A stretch of 64,000 bases of DNA from Actinoplanes sp. KI2 (GCF_025630775.1 NZ_JAOSZE010000023.1:1-64000), one strand, 5' to 3'. Shown: positions 23,701 to 31,941, counted from the stretch's first letter. Notes: generated by a model not told the origin, from the letters alone. A program made the numbers and translations.

Positions 23701-24266
23701 GGCTCATTCTGCGTGCGAAGAGTGATTCGGCGAAGCAACTCCGGGCGGGAGTCGGCCGGCCGGCGCCAGAACTGCCGGGGAGCGTATCCCTCGCGGCGCA
23801 GCCAGTGCTCGGTATAGACGATGCGCTCCGCGGGGATCACTCCGATCGGCCCCAGCGGCGGCTCGTCGAGCGGGCGTGACCGCTCGACGTGATCGGAGTG
23901 CCAGCGGACCACCGGCCAGTACCGGTCGAAGTCATCGTCGTCCGGTTCGAGGATCCGGGCGACGCCGAAGATCTGCGCTCCGCGACTGCTGGCCTGTCCG
24001 ACCAGGGGTGCGAACACGCCGACGGAGACCCGCGGGTCGGCCCGGATGTTGCGCATCTTCGGCGAGGTCGCCAGCGCGGTGAAGACGATGGTGAAGTCCA
24101 GATGGAAGTACCGCACCGGCGTCGCGAGCGGCCCACTCGCACCGGTCGTGGCCAGGACACACATGTTCTGGGAGGACAGCAGGTTCAGGATGCGTTCGTC
24201 GAGCCGAGCGCGGTCCAGCCGTCTCGTCGGAGCAGGACCTGCCAGCCAAGGGTTGGTGACCACCAT
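23697..24266 (-). CDS. Pyridoxamine 5'-phosphate oxidase-fold flavoprotein
   Basis: 189 residues from ATG 24266 (AGGG upstream); an in-frame ATG 24299 would add 11 residues. The split-barrel FMN-binding fold is seen in LLSSQNMCVLATTGASGPLATPVRYFHLD, VFTALATSPKMRNIRADPRVSVGVFAP, and GAQIFGVARIL. The conserved WR/Tyr-rich C-terminus (YTEHWLRREGYAPRQFWRR) fits actinobacterial PNPOx-like or F420-related reductases more than true PdxH. It is coupled to the FAD oxidoreductase, suggesting joint handling of an amine or a reduced cofactor; this is inference. Confidence 0.78.
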   Translation of the reverse strand: MVVTNPWLAGPAPTRRLDRARLDERILNLLSSQNMCVLATTGASGPLATPVRYFHLDFTIVFTALATSPKMRNIRADPRVSVGVFAPLVGQASSRGAQIFGVARILEPDDDDFDRYWPVVRWHSDHVERSRPLDEPPLGPIGVIPAERIVYTEHWLRREGYAPRQFWRRPADSRPELLRRITLRTQNEP

Positions 24267-24332
24267 GATCACACCCTGCCAGACGACCGGGCCGCTCAAC
24301 CTCGAGCCGCCGGCCGGGACGTGCGACTCGGG

Positions 24333-24941
24333 TCAGGCGAGCGGCCGGCGCACCATGAATGCCCCGCTCGCGTCGAGCGGACCGGCGCAGATCAGATCGC
24401 CGTCGTGGCGCACGAACGATCCGGGTTGGCCGAAGAACTCCAGCGCGATCGACTCCGGAAGGACCCCGCGCCGGGCGCAGAGGGTCGCATCCGATCGGAA
24501 CTGGTCGTTCCGCTCCGCTGCGCTCAGTCGCAACCGCTGCGCCGACCGCCGCAGATACCGCCCGTCCGCGGCCCGGAACGAGAAGCACTCCGCATCGGCC
24601 AGCCCGGACACGACGACGAAGGTCGCCGCCCGGCGAGTCGCCACCGAACTGCTCGGCCCCACCGCGACGAGCGCGCCGAGGCCGCCCGAGGCTCCGACGA
24701 ACCGTCCGCTCACCTCCGCCGACTCCAGCGAGGCCGGCCCGAGCATCCATTGCGGTCCGGGCGGCATCGGCCGGCCCGATCCGTAGCGCGGCGGGGGCGG
24801 CCCGTTCGGGGCCGGACCGCTCGTGGATGCCGTCCACCCGGCGGCGCACAGCCCGAACCCCAGCCCCAGCGCCCCCACGGTGAGAACGATGGCGATCGGA
24901 TGAGCCCGAGCGCTCCGCAGGATCGAGCTGACAACCGGCAT
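24333..24941 (-). CDS. Membrane-anchored protein with AbfB (CBM42)-like domain
   Basis: 202 residues. One N-terminal membrane helix (about 15-36, HPIAIVLTVGALGLGFGLCAAGW) and a Pro-rich spacer. A domain of about 130 residues follows that looks like the arabinose-binding AbfB beta-trefoil: CFSFRAADGRYLRRSAQRL, FRSDATLCARRGV, SIALEFFGQPGSFVRHDG. The FRxDATF...SFExxxxPGxFLRH rhythm is the AbfB hallmark. No catalytic domain is attached, so it may simply bind arabinose-containing polymers at the cell surface or serve another lectin-like role. Single gene. Confidence 0.7.
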   Translation of the reverse strand: MPVVSSILRSARAHPIAIVLTVGALGLGFGLCAAGWTASTSGPAPNGPPPPRYGSGRPMPPGPQWMLGPASLESAEVSGRFVGASGGLGALVAVGPSSSVATRRAATFVVVSGLADAECFSFRAADGRYLRRSAQRLRLSAAERNDQFRSDATLCARRGVLPESIALEFFGQPGSFVRHDGDLICAGPLDASGAFMVRRPLA

Positions 24942-25107
24942 GACGCCCCATTTCGACCCGCCCGATGTTACGAACGGCTATGCAGACAGGCAAGAAGGTC
25001 AAACCTTTATTCAGTACGCGTTGGTCGGTCGCCAAATTCGATCGATTGTGCGGTCGCGGGCCGGTATCGTCCCGCCGTCTTCCCGATCGACGGAGAGCAG
25101 GTAGCGC

Positions 25108-26094
25108 GTGGCACGCCATCAGGTGACCCGGGACGACCTGGCCGGAGTGGCGCGAACCGCCCTCGGCCGCGGTCGCACGCTGGCTTCGGTCGAGCGGCTC
25201 GCCGGCGGCAGCCGCAAGGGCGTCTACCGCCTGACCATGGACGACGACACCACGGCCATCGCCTATCTCTGGGGCGCGGACGAGAACTACTGGCCGGCGG
25301 CCGCGAACGACAACGACGAACGCGACCCGTTCACGTCCAGCGCCGGGCTCGACCGGTACGAGACCGCCCGTAACCGTCTCGACCGCCTCGGCCTGCGCGT
25401 GCCCGCCATCTATCACCGCGACCGCAGCCACACCCACTACCCGGCCGACCTGATCGTCATCGAGGACTTCCCGGGCGAAAATCTGGAGCAGCGCCTCGAG
25501 CGCGACCCCGCCGCCGCGACGCCGACGATGGAACGCCTCGCCGACGACCTGGACCGGATGCGTCACCACCACGGTCCGACCTTCGGCAAGGTGGCCCTGG
25601 TCGAGGCGGGCGGCACCGCCCGCCGGCCCACCTGCGAGCGGGCCGTCCTCGATCTCGCCGAGCGCTGCCTGGCCGAGGCCGCCGTCCGTGACCCCCGCAT
25701 CGCCGAGGCCCGCGACCGCCTCGATCGTCGCCTGCACGAGCTGGCCGCCGCCGTGCAGCCGCGCGCCGAGTACTCGGTGGTCCACGGCGAGCTGGGGATG
25801 GACCACGTGCTGATCGATCCGGACAACAACCCGGTTCTGATCGACATCGAGGGCCTCATGTACTTCGACGTCGAATGGGAGCATGTCTTCCTGCGCATCC
25901 GGCTGGGCGCCGAATATCACCGGGTCGCCACCGACGGACTCGACGAGGCGCGCCTGGCCTTCTATCTGCTCGCCCAGCGGCTCTCGCTGACCGCGGGCCC
26001 GCTGCGCCTGCTCGACGGCGACTTCCCCGACCGCGCCTTCATGCAGGCGATCGCCGAGTACAACCTCAACGAGGCGCTCGCCCTGGCCCGCTGA
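25108..26094 (+). CDS. APH-fold phosphotransferase family protein
   Basis: 328 residues from GTG 25108 (AGCAGG upstream). Protein-kinase-like aminoglycoside/choline phosphotransferase fold: a Gly-rich nucleotide loop (VERLAGGSRKGVYRLTM), VIEDFPGENL, the catalytic loop HGELGMDHVLI and the metal loop LIDIEGLMYFDVEWE. Compared with classical HGDLHPGN and DxD motifs, the catalytic Asp position is Glu and the Asn position is His. This HGELG/DIEG pattern occurs in an actinobacterial subfamily, so the variation is probably inherited rather than decay. The substrate is unknown; resistance should not be assumed. Confidence 0.8.
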   Translation: MARHQVTRDDLAGVARTALGRGRTLASVERLAGGSRKGVYRLTMDDDTTAIAYLWGADENYWPAAANDNDERDPFTSSAGLDRYETARNRLDRLGLRVPAIYHRDRSHTHYPADLIVIEDFPGENLEQRLERDPAAATPTMERLADDLDRMRHHHGPTFGKVALVEAGGTARRPTCERAVLDLAERCLAEAAVRDPRIAEARDRLDRRLHELAAAVQPRAEYSVVHGELGMDHVLIDPDNNPVLIDIEGLMYFDVEWEHVFLRIRLGAEYHRVATDGLDEARLAFYLLAQRLSLTAGPLRLLDGDFPDRAFMQAIAEYNLNEALALAR

Positions 26095-26142
26095 CGCATT
26101 CCCCAGGGAGGCAGCGTGCGGGCGAGGCGGGCCCCGAACCGG

Positions 26143-26982
26143 TCAGATGTGATCGCGCCAGCTGTGCTGCGGCTCGTACCCCAGCAGCCGTCGCGCCTTG
26201 TCGATCGAGAGCAGCGTCTCGTGCTCGCCCAGCTCCCTGCGCACCTCGACCCCCGGGTACACCGAGGCCGCCAGCTCGGCCGACGACCGGCTCATCACCG
26301 TGTCCGCGTTCGCGATGATGAAGATCTCGACCCCGGTGGCCCGGTAGTCGAGAGCCTTGCGGACCGCCTGCGCGCCGTCCCGGGCGTCGATGTAGCCCCA
26401 CAGGTTCCACTTGCGCCGCGCGGGATCGGCGTCGAACGACGGGAACTCGGCGTAGTCGGCCGGGTCCATCACGTTCGAGAAGCGCAACCCGATCATCTTG
26501 AGCGCCGGGTTCCAGCGGCAGAACTGCGCCGCCATCGTCTCCTCGAGGTGCTTGGCCAGCGCGTACCGGGACTCGGGCCGGGCCGGGTACTCCTCGTCGA
26601 GCGGGATGTAGGGCGGCGGCGTCTCGAACGGGATGCCCAGCAGCGTCTCGCTGGACGCCCACACCACGTTGGTGATGCCGGCGGCCTTGGCGGCGGCGAA
26701 GACGTTGTAGGTGGCGACGATGTTGTTCTGGAAGGTGGCGGCGTTGCCGGTGATGCCCGGCGCCGGGATCGCGGCGAGGTGCACCACCGCGTCGATCTGG
26801 TGATATCGGTCGTCGATCGCGGTCAGCGCCTCGATCGTCTGCCCGTAGTCGGTGAGGTCGATCCGGATGTCCGGCCGGACCGCCGCGGCGTCCAGGTTGA
26901 TCACCTCGTCGCCGTCCGCGCGCAGCGACGCGACCACGGCCCGGCCGAGCTTCCCGGTGCCACCGGTGACCGCGATCCGCAT
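26143..26982 (-). CDS. NAD(P)-dependent epimerase/dehydratase (extended SDR)
   Basis: 279 residues. Rossmann motif TGGTGKLGRAVV at the N-terminus, an acidic residue ending strand 2 (NLDAA), VVHLAAIP, and SSE with YALAKHLEE giving the Ser and the YxxxK catalytic pair. The length and LRFSNVMDP segment fit a nucleotide-sugar or sugar-lactone epimerase-like SDR (GalE/uronate dehydrogenase group). It uses NAD(P) as an internal or external oxidant of a sugar hydroxyl. GGGGGAG precedes ATG 26982. Single gene, divergent from the hydrolase at 27080. Confidence 0.87.
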   Translation of the reverse strand: MRIAVTGGTGKLGRAVVASLRADGDEVINLDAAAVRPDIRIDLTDYGQTIEALTAIDDRYHQIDAVVHLAAIPAPGITGNAATFQNNIVATYNVFAAAKAAGITNVVWASSETLLGIPFETPPPYIPLDEEYPARPESRYALAKHLEETMAAQFCRWNPALKMIGLRFSNVMDPADYAEFPSFDADPARRKWNLWGYIDARDGAQAVRKALDYRATGVEIFIIANADTVMSRSSAELAASVYPGVEVRRELGEHETLLSIDKARRLLGYEPQHSWRDHI

Positions 26983-27079
26983 GACTCCCCCAAATGAGTG
27001 ACCTCAAAAGGGCAGCCTAGCGATGAGTTCCGCGCCGCGGCCCGGTCTTTACCGGCAAGAATCGAGTGAGGAGCAAACC

Positions 27080-27868
27080 ATGAGCTACGCGGACGTCAAC
27101 GGCATCAACCTCTACTACGAGATCCACGGCACCGGCCGCCCGCTGGTGTTGCTGCACGGCGGCCTCGGCAACGGGGAGATGTTCGGGCCCAACCTGACCA
27201 CTCTGGCCGCCGAGCACCAGGTGATCCTGCCCGATCTGCAGGGGCACGGCCGCACCGCGGACATCGACCGCCCTCTCGACATCCGCCTGATGGCGGACGA
27301 CATCGCGGCCCTGATCGACCACCTCGGCCTGGACCGGCCGGACGTGGTCGGCTACTCGCTCGGCGGCGGCGTCGGCATGCAGCTCGCCTTCCACCACCCG
27401 GAGAAGGTCGGCCGGCTCGTCTCGATCTCGGCGGGCATCCGGCGCGACGCCATCTACCCGGACATGCTCGAGCAGCAGAGCCAGGTCGGCGCGGCGGCGG
27501 CCGAGTTCCTGAAGGAGACCCCGATGTACCAGCTGTACCGGCGGGTCGCGCCGCGCCCGGAGGACTTCCCCCGGCTGCTCGACAAGATCGGCCAGGCGAT
27601 GGCGGTGGACTACGACTTCACCGAGGAGGTCCGCGGGCTCAGCGTGCCCACGATGATCGTCGCCGGCGACGCCGACATGTGCCCGCCGAGCCACTTCGTC
27701 GAGGTGTTCAAGCTGCTCGACGGCGGCCTGCGCGACGGCGGCTGGATGGGCGAGGGCCGGCCCGCGGGCGGTCACTCGCTGGCCATCCTGCCCGGCGTGA
27801 CCCACTACAGCATGGGCGTCTCGCCGCTGATGGCCGCCGTGACACTCAACTTCCTCGCCGAGAAGTAA
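27080..27868 (+). CDS. Alpha/beta hydrolase
   Basis: 262 residues from ATG 27080, chosen over ATG 27023 because GAGGAG lies 7 bp upstream. Oxyanion region VLLHGGLGNGEMF, nucleophile elbow GYSLGGG (Ser near residue 93), acid in VAGDADMCPP, and His in GVTHYSMG. An ordinary small esterase or haloperoxidase-like fold. No lid motif that would identify a substrate. It converges on prfH with a short overlap of 3' ends (27846-27868). Confidence 0.9.
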   Translation: MSYADVNGINLYYEIHGTGRPLVLLHGGLGNGEMFGPNLTTLAAEHQVILPDLQGHGRTADIDRPLDIRLMADDIAALIDHLGLDRPDVVGYSLGGGVGMQLAFHHPEKVGRLVSISAGIRRDAIYPDMLEQQSQVGAAAAEFLKETPMYQLYRRVAPRPEDFPRLLDKIGQAMAVDYDFTEEVRGLSVPTMIVAGDADMCPPSHFVEVFKLLDGGLRDGGWMGEGRPAGGHSLAILPGVTHYSMGVSPLMAAVTLNFLAEK

Positions 27869-28458
27869 AGGTCCGGACCGGGTCGCCGCGGACCAGGTCG
27901 TCGTGGATCTGCCGGCGGGCGGTCGCCAGCGCCCGGACTGCCGCCTCGTCACCGGATGCCAGCAGCGAGCGCAGCCGGCGGAGGGCGAGGGCGCGGTTGA
28001 GCGAGAACTGCCGCTCGGTGTCGGCCACCACCACCAGTCCGGACGGGCGATGGGTGGCGCGGACTGCCGTGCTCGCCTTGTTGCGGTGCTGGCCGCCCGG
28101 GCCGCCGGTGCGCACCGCCACCACCTCCACATCGGACTCGGCAAACGGCGTCTGCGGCGCGTCGACCGTGCACGGCTGGGCGATCACATACCAGTTCTTG
28201 CGGCCGTGGCCGCGCCGATAGGGGCTGTCCGCCTGCCAGCAAAGCGTCCCGGTCCAGGAGGCGGCGAACGCGTCGTCGCCGATCCGCAGCATGTCCCGAG
28301 CGGAACGTGCCGGGCCGCTCGCCGGCCACCGCGTCGACCCGGGTGACCGGGACGCCGCGTCCGGCGGCATCCCGCTCGAGCCGGTCGGTCAGCCGGGCGA
28401 CCGCCCACGAGCACTCGGCCTGGCCGCGCCCCGCCGACAGCAGGAGGAACGTGGTCAT
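27846..28458 (-). pseudogene. prfH: prfH, peptide chain release factor H-like, split by a +1 frameshift
   Basis: The N-terminal part starts at ATG 28458 (ATGA overlap with rtcB): MTTFLLLSAGRGQAECSWAVARL through ERPGTFRS. The C-terminal part lies one frame over: MLRIGDDAFAASWTGTLC, SPYRRGHGRKNWYV, GGPGGQHRNKASTAVRATH with the GGQ loop, and a DPVRTFTSRRG end. Together they match PrfH end to end. Removing one base of the GGG run (complement of 28295-28297) joins them into 203 residues, the normal family length. PrfH acts on ribosomes damaged in the 16S decoding centre so that its partner RtcB can religate the rRNA. The lesion could be a true mutation, a sequencing error, or less likely a programmed shift. 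Confidence 0.82.
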
Positions 28459-29525
28459 CGGCGGACGCGGGGGAGAGCGGCGGTCTTGTAGGTGACCAGC
28501 GGGATCGTGGTGACCACCGGGGTGGCCAGCCCGTGCGCGGTCAGGTCGCCGATCACCTGCTCGATGCGCTTGTACGCGGTCGGCGCCTCCTCGAACAGCA
28601 GCTGCCGGTCGCCGCAGACCACCAGCGAGCCGACCGGCGTGCGGCGCAGCTCGTCGACCGTGTGCTTCGCCTTGCCGCGGCGCACCGCGTCGGCCCGGGA
28701 CATCTTGCGGCCGGCGCCGTGCGCGACCGAGAAGCCGGCCTCGGCGCCGGCGTGCGTGGCCACCAGGTACGAGTGGGTGCCGCGGGTGCCGGCGATCAGC
28801 ACGTCCCGGCCGTCGCCGCGCGCGGCGCCCTTGCGGTGCAGGTAGCCGCCGTCGGTGACGGTCACCGAGTTGTGGCACTCGTCGACCAGCGGCTCGCCGA
28901 GCTCGGCCCCGAGCGCGTGCGCAACGCGAACGGCCAGCATGCGCCGGTTGAGCGATCCCCACCGTACGGCCGCATCATGCTCTTCGAGGTATCGCGAAGG
29001 ATCGGGGGCCGGGCCCGCGCCGTGCAGCTCGGTGTGGGCGCGCAGGATGCGCTCGCCGAGGCCGCGTGATCCGCTGTGGACGATCAGCACCAGGTCGCCC
29101 TTGGCCAGGCCGAGGCGGGTGGCGTGCGACTCGTCGAGGACGGCGTCGACCCGGGCCAGCTCGACGAAGTGGTTGCCGCGGCCGACCGTGCCGAAGCCGT
29201 TGGTGTGGCCGAGCGGCAGCGCCGCGCCGGGGTCGACCGGCTCGTCGAGGTCGGGGAAGCGGGCCGCGAGCTTCTCCGGGACCGGCCGCTTGAGGCCGAC
29301 CGGGAAGACCGCGATGCCGCAGCCGATGTCGGAGCCGACCAGGAACGGGTGGAGAACGGTGGAGGTCATCGCGGCGCCGATCGGGGCGCCCTTGCCGGGG
29401 TGCAGGTCGGGCATGCCGGCGACGTGCAGCATGCCGTCGAACGCGGCGACCTGGTGGCACTGGTCGACGGCGGCGGACTCGATCCAGCTGGACGGGGACG
29501 CGAAAATCTTGACAGAAGCAGGCAA
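28455..29525 (-). CDS. RtcB-family RNA ligase (RtcB2 type, PrfH-linked)
   Basis: 356 residues with a TTG start at 29525. RtcB motifs are intact: GMPDLHPGKGAPIGAA, GSDIGCGIAVF with the Mn-binding Asp and Cys, GRGNHFVEL, VHSGSRGLGE, HNSVTVTDGGYLHRKGAARG, and AHGAGRKMSR with the His that is guanylylated. RtcB joins 3'-phosphate or 2',3'-cyclic-phosphate RNA to 5'-OH ends using GTP. The overlap with prfH and the short N-terminus identify the RtcB2/PrfH type that repairs rRNA cut by colicin E3-like ribotoxins, rather than the tRNA-splicing type. The ribosome-binding region lies in a hairpin (29532-29562). Confidence 0.9.
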   Translation of the reverse strand: MPASVKIFASPSSWIESAAVDQCHQVAAFDGMLHVAGMPDLHPGKGAPIGAAMTSTVLHPFLVGSDIGCGIAVFPVGLKRPVPEKLAARFPDLDEPVDPGAALPLGHTNGFGTVGRGNHFVELARVDAVLDESHATRLGLAKGDLVLIVHSGSRGLGERILRAHTELHGAGPAPDPSRYLEEHDAAVRWGSLNRRMLAVRVAHALGAELGEPLVDECHNSVTVTDGGYLHRKGAARGDGRDVLIAGTRGTHSYLVATHAGAEAGFSVAHGAGRKMSRADAVRRGKAKHTVDELRRTPVGSLVVCGDRQLLFEEAPTAYKRIEQVIGDLTAHGLATPVVTTIPLVTYKTAALPRVRR

Positions 29526-29531
29526 AAGTGA

Positions 29532-29562
29532 ACGCTCTTTCTCAAAACGGCAAGAAGAGCGT
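29532..29562 (-). promoter_or_regulatory. Leader hairpin before rtcB
   Basis: ACGCTCTT (29532-29539) pairs with AAGAGCGT (29555-29562). On the rtcB strand the proximal arm, AAGAGCGT, holds the only purine-rich sequence available as a Shine-Dalgarno before the TTG start. The hairpin could end the upstream GNAT transcript or mask rtcB translation. Confidence 0.5.
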
Positions 29563-29591
29563 CCCGTACGCCGGGCGGCGCGACAACCGAA

Positions 29592-30359
29592 TTACGGCCC
29601 GACCCGCTTCACGTACCGCAGGCACGGCACGGTGACGGAGCTGGCCACATAGTCGAACGCGCCGTCGTCGGCCCAGCCGGACCGCTCGTAGAAGCGCCGC
29701 GCCCGGGTGTTGCCGGGCACCACCGCGAGCCACGCCACGGCGTGCCCGTTCGCCGCGACCAGCCGCTCCGCCTCGGCGAGCAGCGCGTCGGCCACCCCGC
29801 CGCCGCGGAACGACGCGTCCACGAAGACCTGCTCGACCTCGTCGCCGACCACCATGACGAACCCGCCGACCACACCGCCGACCTCGGCCACCGTCGCGTC
29901 GGTCACCCGGGCCGCCGCGCGGGTGTGGAAGTTCTCCGCCGTACGCGCGGCGACCAGCTCGTCGGGCACGTGACCGAGATGGCCGTCCCGCCAGCCGGCG
30001 TGCCAGATCGCCGCGACCCGGCCGGCGTCCCCGTGCCGGGCGCGCCGCAGCGTCACCGGCGGCATGTGCAGCAGGTCGCGCAGCCGGGCGATCAGCGCGT
30101 CGAGCCGCGCGTTGGCGGCGGCCCGCTCGCCCGGGTCTGGCCGCCACAGGTGGAAGTCGGCGAAGTCACGGCCGGGCGCGTACAGGCCCTCGAAGCGCGC
30201 CCGGGCCGTCCGCAGCGCCTCGTCGTCGGACGCGTCGGCGGACAGGCAGGCGGCGATCTGCCACATCCGCTGCTGCCAGGCGAAGCCGGCCCGGCTGTCG
30301 GTCGCGAGCAGGGCGGACAGGTCGGTGGCGGTCCGCCGGGCGAGGTCTCGGGTGGCCAT
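29592..30359 (-). CDS. GNAT N-acetyltransferase with N-terminal helical domain
   Basis: 255 residues. Residues 1-95 are mostly helical (RMWQIAACLSADASDDEALRTARARF) and not recognised. From about 100 the GNAT fold begins: VTLRRARHGDAGRVAAIWHAGWRDG, the acetyl-CoA strand VEQVFVDASFRGGGVADALLAEAERLV, whose Q/RxxG/A loop is RGGGVA, and AVVPGNTRARRFYERSGWADDGAF. Substrate unknown. AGGGGG lies 5 bp before ATG 30359. Two 21-bp direct repeats (30366-30415) overlap its promoter and ribosome-binding site. It lies upstream of rtcB on the same strand with a 66-bp gap. Confidence 0.85.
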   Translation of the reverse strand: MATRDLARRTATDLSALLATDSRAGFAWQQRMWQIAACLSADASDDEALRTARARFEGLYAPGRDFADFHLWRPDPGERAAANARLDALIARLRDLLHMPPVTLRRARHGDAGRVAAIWHAGWRDGHLGHVPDELVAARTAENFHTRAAARVTDATVAEVGGVVGGFVMVVGDEVEQVFVDASFRGGGVADALLAEAERLVAANGHAVAWLAVVPGNTRARRFYERSGWADDGAFDYVASSVTVPCLRYVKRVGP

Positions 30360-30365
30360 GATTAC

Positions 30366-30415
30366 CCCCTGACGGAGTCAAAAGGCGGCGGGTGCCCCTG
30401 ACGGTGTCAAAAGGC
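30366..30415. promoter_or_regulatory. Paired 21-bp direct repeats with TGAC-N3-GTCA palindromes
   Basis: CCCCTGACGGAGTCAAAAGGC at 30366-30386 recurs at 30395-30415 with one change (GTG for GAG), 29 bp apart. Each holds the palindrome TGAC-N3-GTCA, and on the GNAT strand each also reads TTTTGAC, a possible -35 element. The proximal copy covers the GNAT ribosome-binding site. Likely tandem operators. Confidence 0.6.
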
Positions 30416-30461
30416 CCTGTCGATGGCAACCCCCGCCGGAGGACATATCCGCCCCCGGGGG

Positions 30462-30497
30462 TCGCATGAAAATACGGCATGGTGCATAATCTGTTCC
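30462..30497 (+). promoter_or_regulatory. Candidate argG promoter, possibly leaderless, with ARG-box-like sequence
   Basis: CATAAT (30485-30490) is a good -10 hexamer 7 bp before GTG 30498, implying transcription starting at or next to the start codon. GCATGGTGCATAAT across it resembles the AT-rich TGCAT-containing ARG boxes bound by ArgR. No Shine-Dalgarno is visible. Confidence 0.4.
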
Positions 30498-31910
30498 GTG
30501 ACCAAGGTTCTGTCCTCCCTCCCGGCCGGCGAACGAGTCGGCATCGCCTTCTCCGGTGGCCTCGACACGTCGGTCGCGGTCGCGTGGATGCGCGAGAAGG
30601 GCGCCGTGCCGTGCGCCTACACCGCCGAGATCGGCCAGTACGACGAGCCCGACATGGCGTCCGTGCCCGATCGCGCCATCGCCTACGGCGCCGAGATCGC
30701 CCGCCTGGTCGACTGCCGGTCGGCGCTGGTCGAGGAGGGGCTCGCCGCCCTCGCCTGCGGTGCGTTCCACATCCGCTCCGCCGGCCGCACCTACTTCAAC
30801 ACCACGCCGCTGGGCCGGGCGGTCACCGGCACGCTGCTCGTGCGGGCCATGCTCGAGGACCGGGTGCAGATCTGGGGCGACGGCTCGACGTTCAAGGGCA
30901 ACGACATCGAGCGGTTCTACCGGTACGGGCTGCTGGCCAACCCGTCGCTGCGCATCTACAAGCCGTGGCTGGACAAGACGTTCGTCGCCGAGCTCGGCGG
31001 GCGCACCGAGATGAGCGAGTGGCTGCTCGCCCACGACCTGCCCTACCGGGACTCGACCGAGAAGGCGTACTCGACCGACGCCAACATCTGGGGCGCCACC
31101 CACGAGGCCAAGTCGCTAGAGCGCCTGGACGCCGGCATCGAGATCGTCGACCCGATCATGGGCGTCCGGTTCTGGGACCCCGACGTGGCGATCCCGGCCG
31201 AGGACGTGACCATCGGCTTCGCCGAGGGCCGGCCGGTCACCGTCAACGGCAAGGAGTTCGGCTCGGCGGTCGACCTGGTGCTGGAGGTCAACGCGGTCGG
31301 CGGCCGGCACGGCCTGGGCATGTCCGACCAGATCGAGAACCGGATCATCGAGGCCAAGAGCCGCGGCATCTACGAGGCGCCCGGCATGGCCCTGCTGCAC
31401 ATCGCGTACGAGCGGCTGGTCAACGCGATCCACAACGAGGACACGGTCGCGAGCTACCACAACGAGGGCCGCAAGCTGGGCCGCCTGATGTACGAGGGCC
31501 GGTGGCTCGACCCGCAGGCGCTCATGCTCCGCGAGTCGCTGCAGCGGTGGGTCGGCAACGCGGTCACCGGCGAGGTCACCCTCCGGCTGCGCCGCGGCGA
31601 CGACTACTCCGTGCTGAACACCACCGGCCCGGCGTTCAGCTACCACCCCGACAAGCTGTCGATGGAGCGGACCGAGACGCCGGCGTTCGCCCCGGCCGAC
31701 CGGATCGGCCAGCTGACGATGCGCAACCTCGACATCGCCGACAGCCGCGCCAAGCTCGAGCACTACGCCCGCATCGGCATGGTCGGCAGCTCGCAGGGCC
31801 TGATCGGCGCCCTGCCCGCCGGCGGCGCCGAGGAGATCGCCTCCCGGGGCGGCGTCCCCGTCGACGACGACCTGCTGGACCAGGCCGCCATGGAGTCCGG
31901 CACCGACTGA
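30498..31910 (+). CDS. argG: Argininosuccinate synthase
   Basis: 470 residues from GTG 30498. The N-type ATP pyrophosphatase loop AFSGGLDTSVAV is at about 17-28. Citrulline and aspartate-binding regions follow (YTAEIGQYDEPD, TYFNTTPLGRAVTGTLLV, GDGSTFKGNDIERFYRYG, EKAYSTDANIWGATHEAKSLE). The sequence resembles the longer bacterial ArgG type such as the E. coli enzyme rather than the short form. It condenses citrulline with aspartate using ATP in arginine synthesis. No other arg gene is next to it, so it stands outside an arg cluster here. Confidence 0.96.
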   Translation: MTKVLSSLPAGERVGIAFSGGLDTSVAVAWMREKGAVPCAYTAEIGQYDEPDMASVPDRAIAYGAEIARLVDCRSALVEEGLAALACGAFHIRSAGRTYFNTTPLGRAVTGTLLVRAMLEDRVQIWGDGSTFKGNDIERFYRYGLLANPSLRIYKPWLDKTFVAELGGRTEMSEWLLAHDLPYRDSTEKAYSTDANIWGATHEAKSLERLDAGIEIVDPIMGVRFWDPDVAIPAEDVTIGFAEGRPVTVNGKEFGSAVDLVLEVNAVGGRHGLGMSDQIENRIIEAKSRGIYEAPGMALLHIAYERLVNAIHNEDTVASYHNEGRKLGRLMYEGRWLDPQALMLRESLQRWVGNAVTGEVTLRLRRGDDYSVLNTTGPAFSYHPDKLSMERTETPAFAPADRIGQLTMRNLDIADSRAKLEHYARIGMVGSSQGLIGALPAGGAEEIASRGGVPVDDDLLDQAAMESGTD

Positions 31911-31941
31911 CCCGACCCGCGATAGGCCGGCCGGCCCTTGG

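Noticed and set aside
25108..26094. Aminoglycoside resistance gene
   Set aside because: The APH fold alone does not imply resistance, and the active-site motifs differ from resistance enzymes.
28285..28310. Programmed +1 frameshift in prfH like that of RF2
   Set aside because: RF2 shifting uses an in-frame stop and a Shine-Dalgarno-like stimulator. Here the N-terminal frame continues without a stop and GGGAC is not a recognised slippery site, so a mutation or sequencing indel is simpler.
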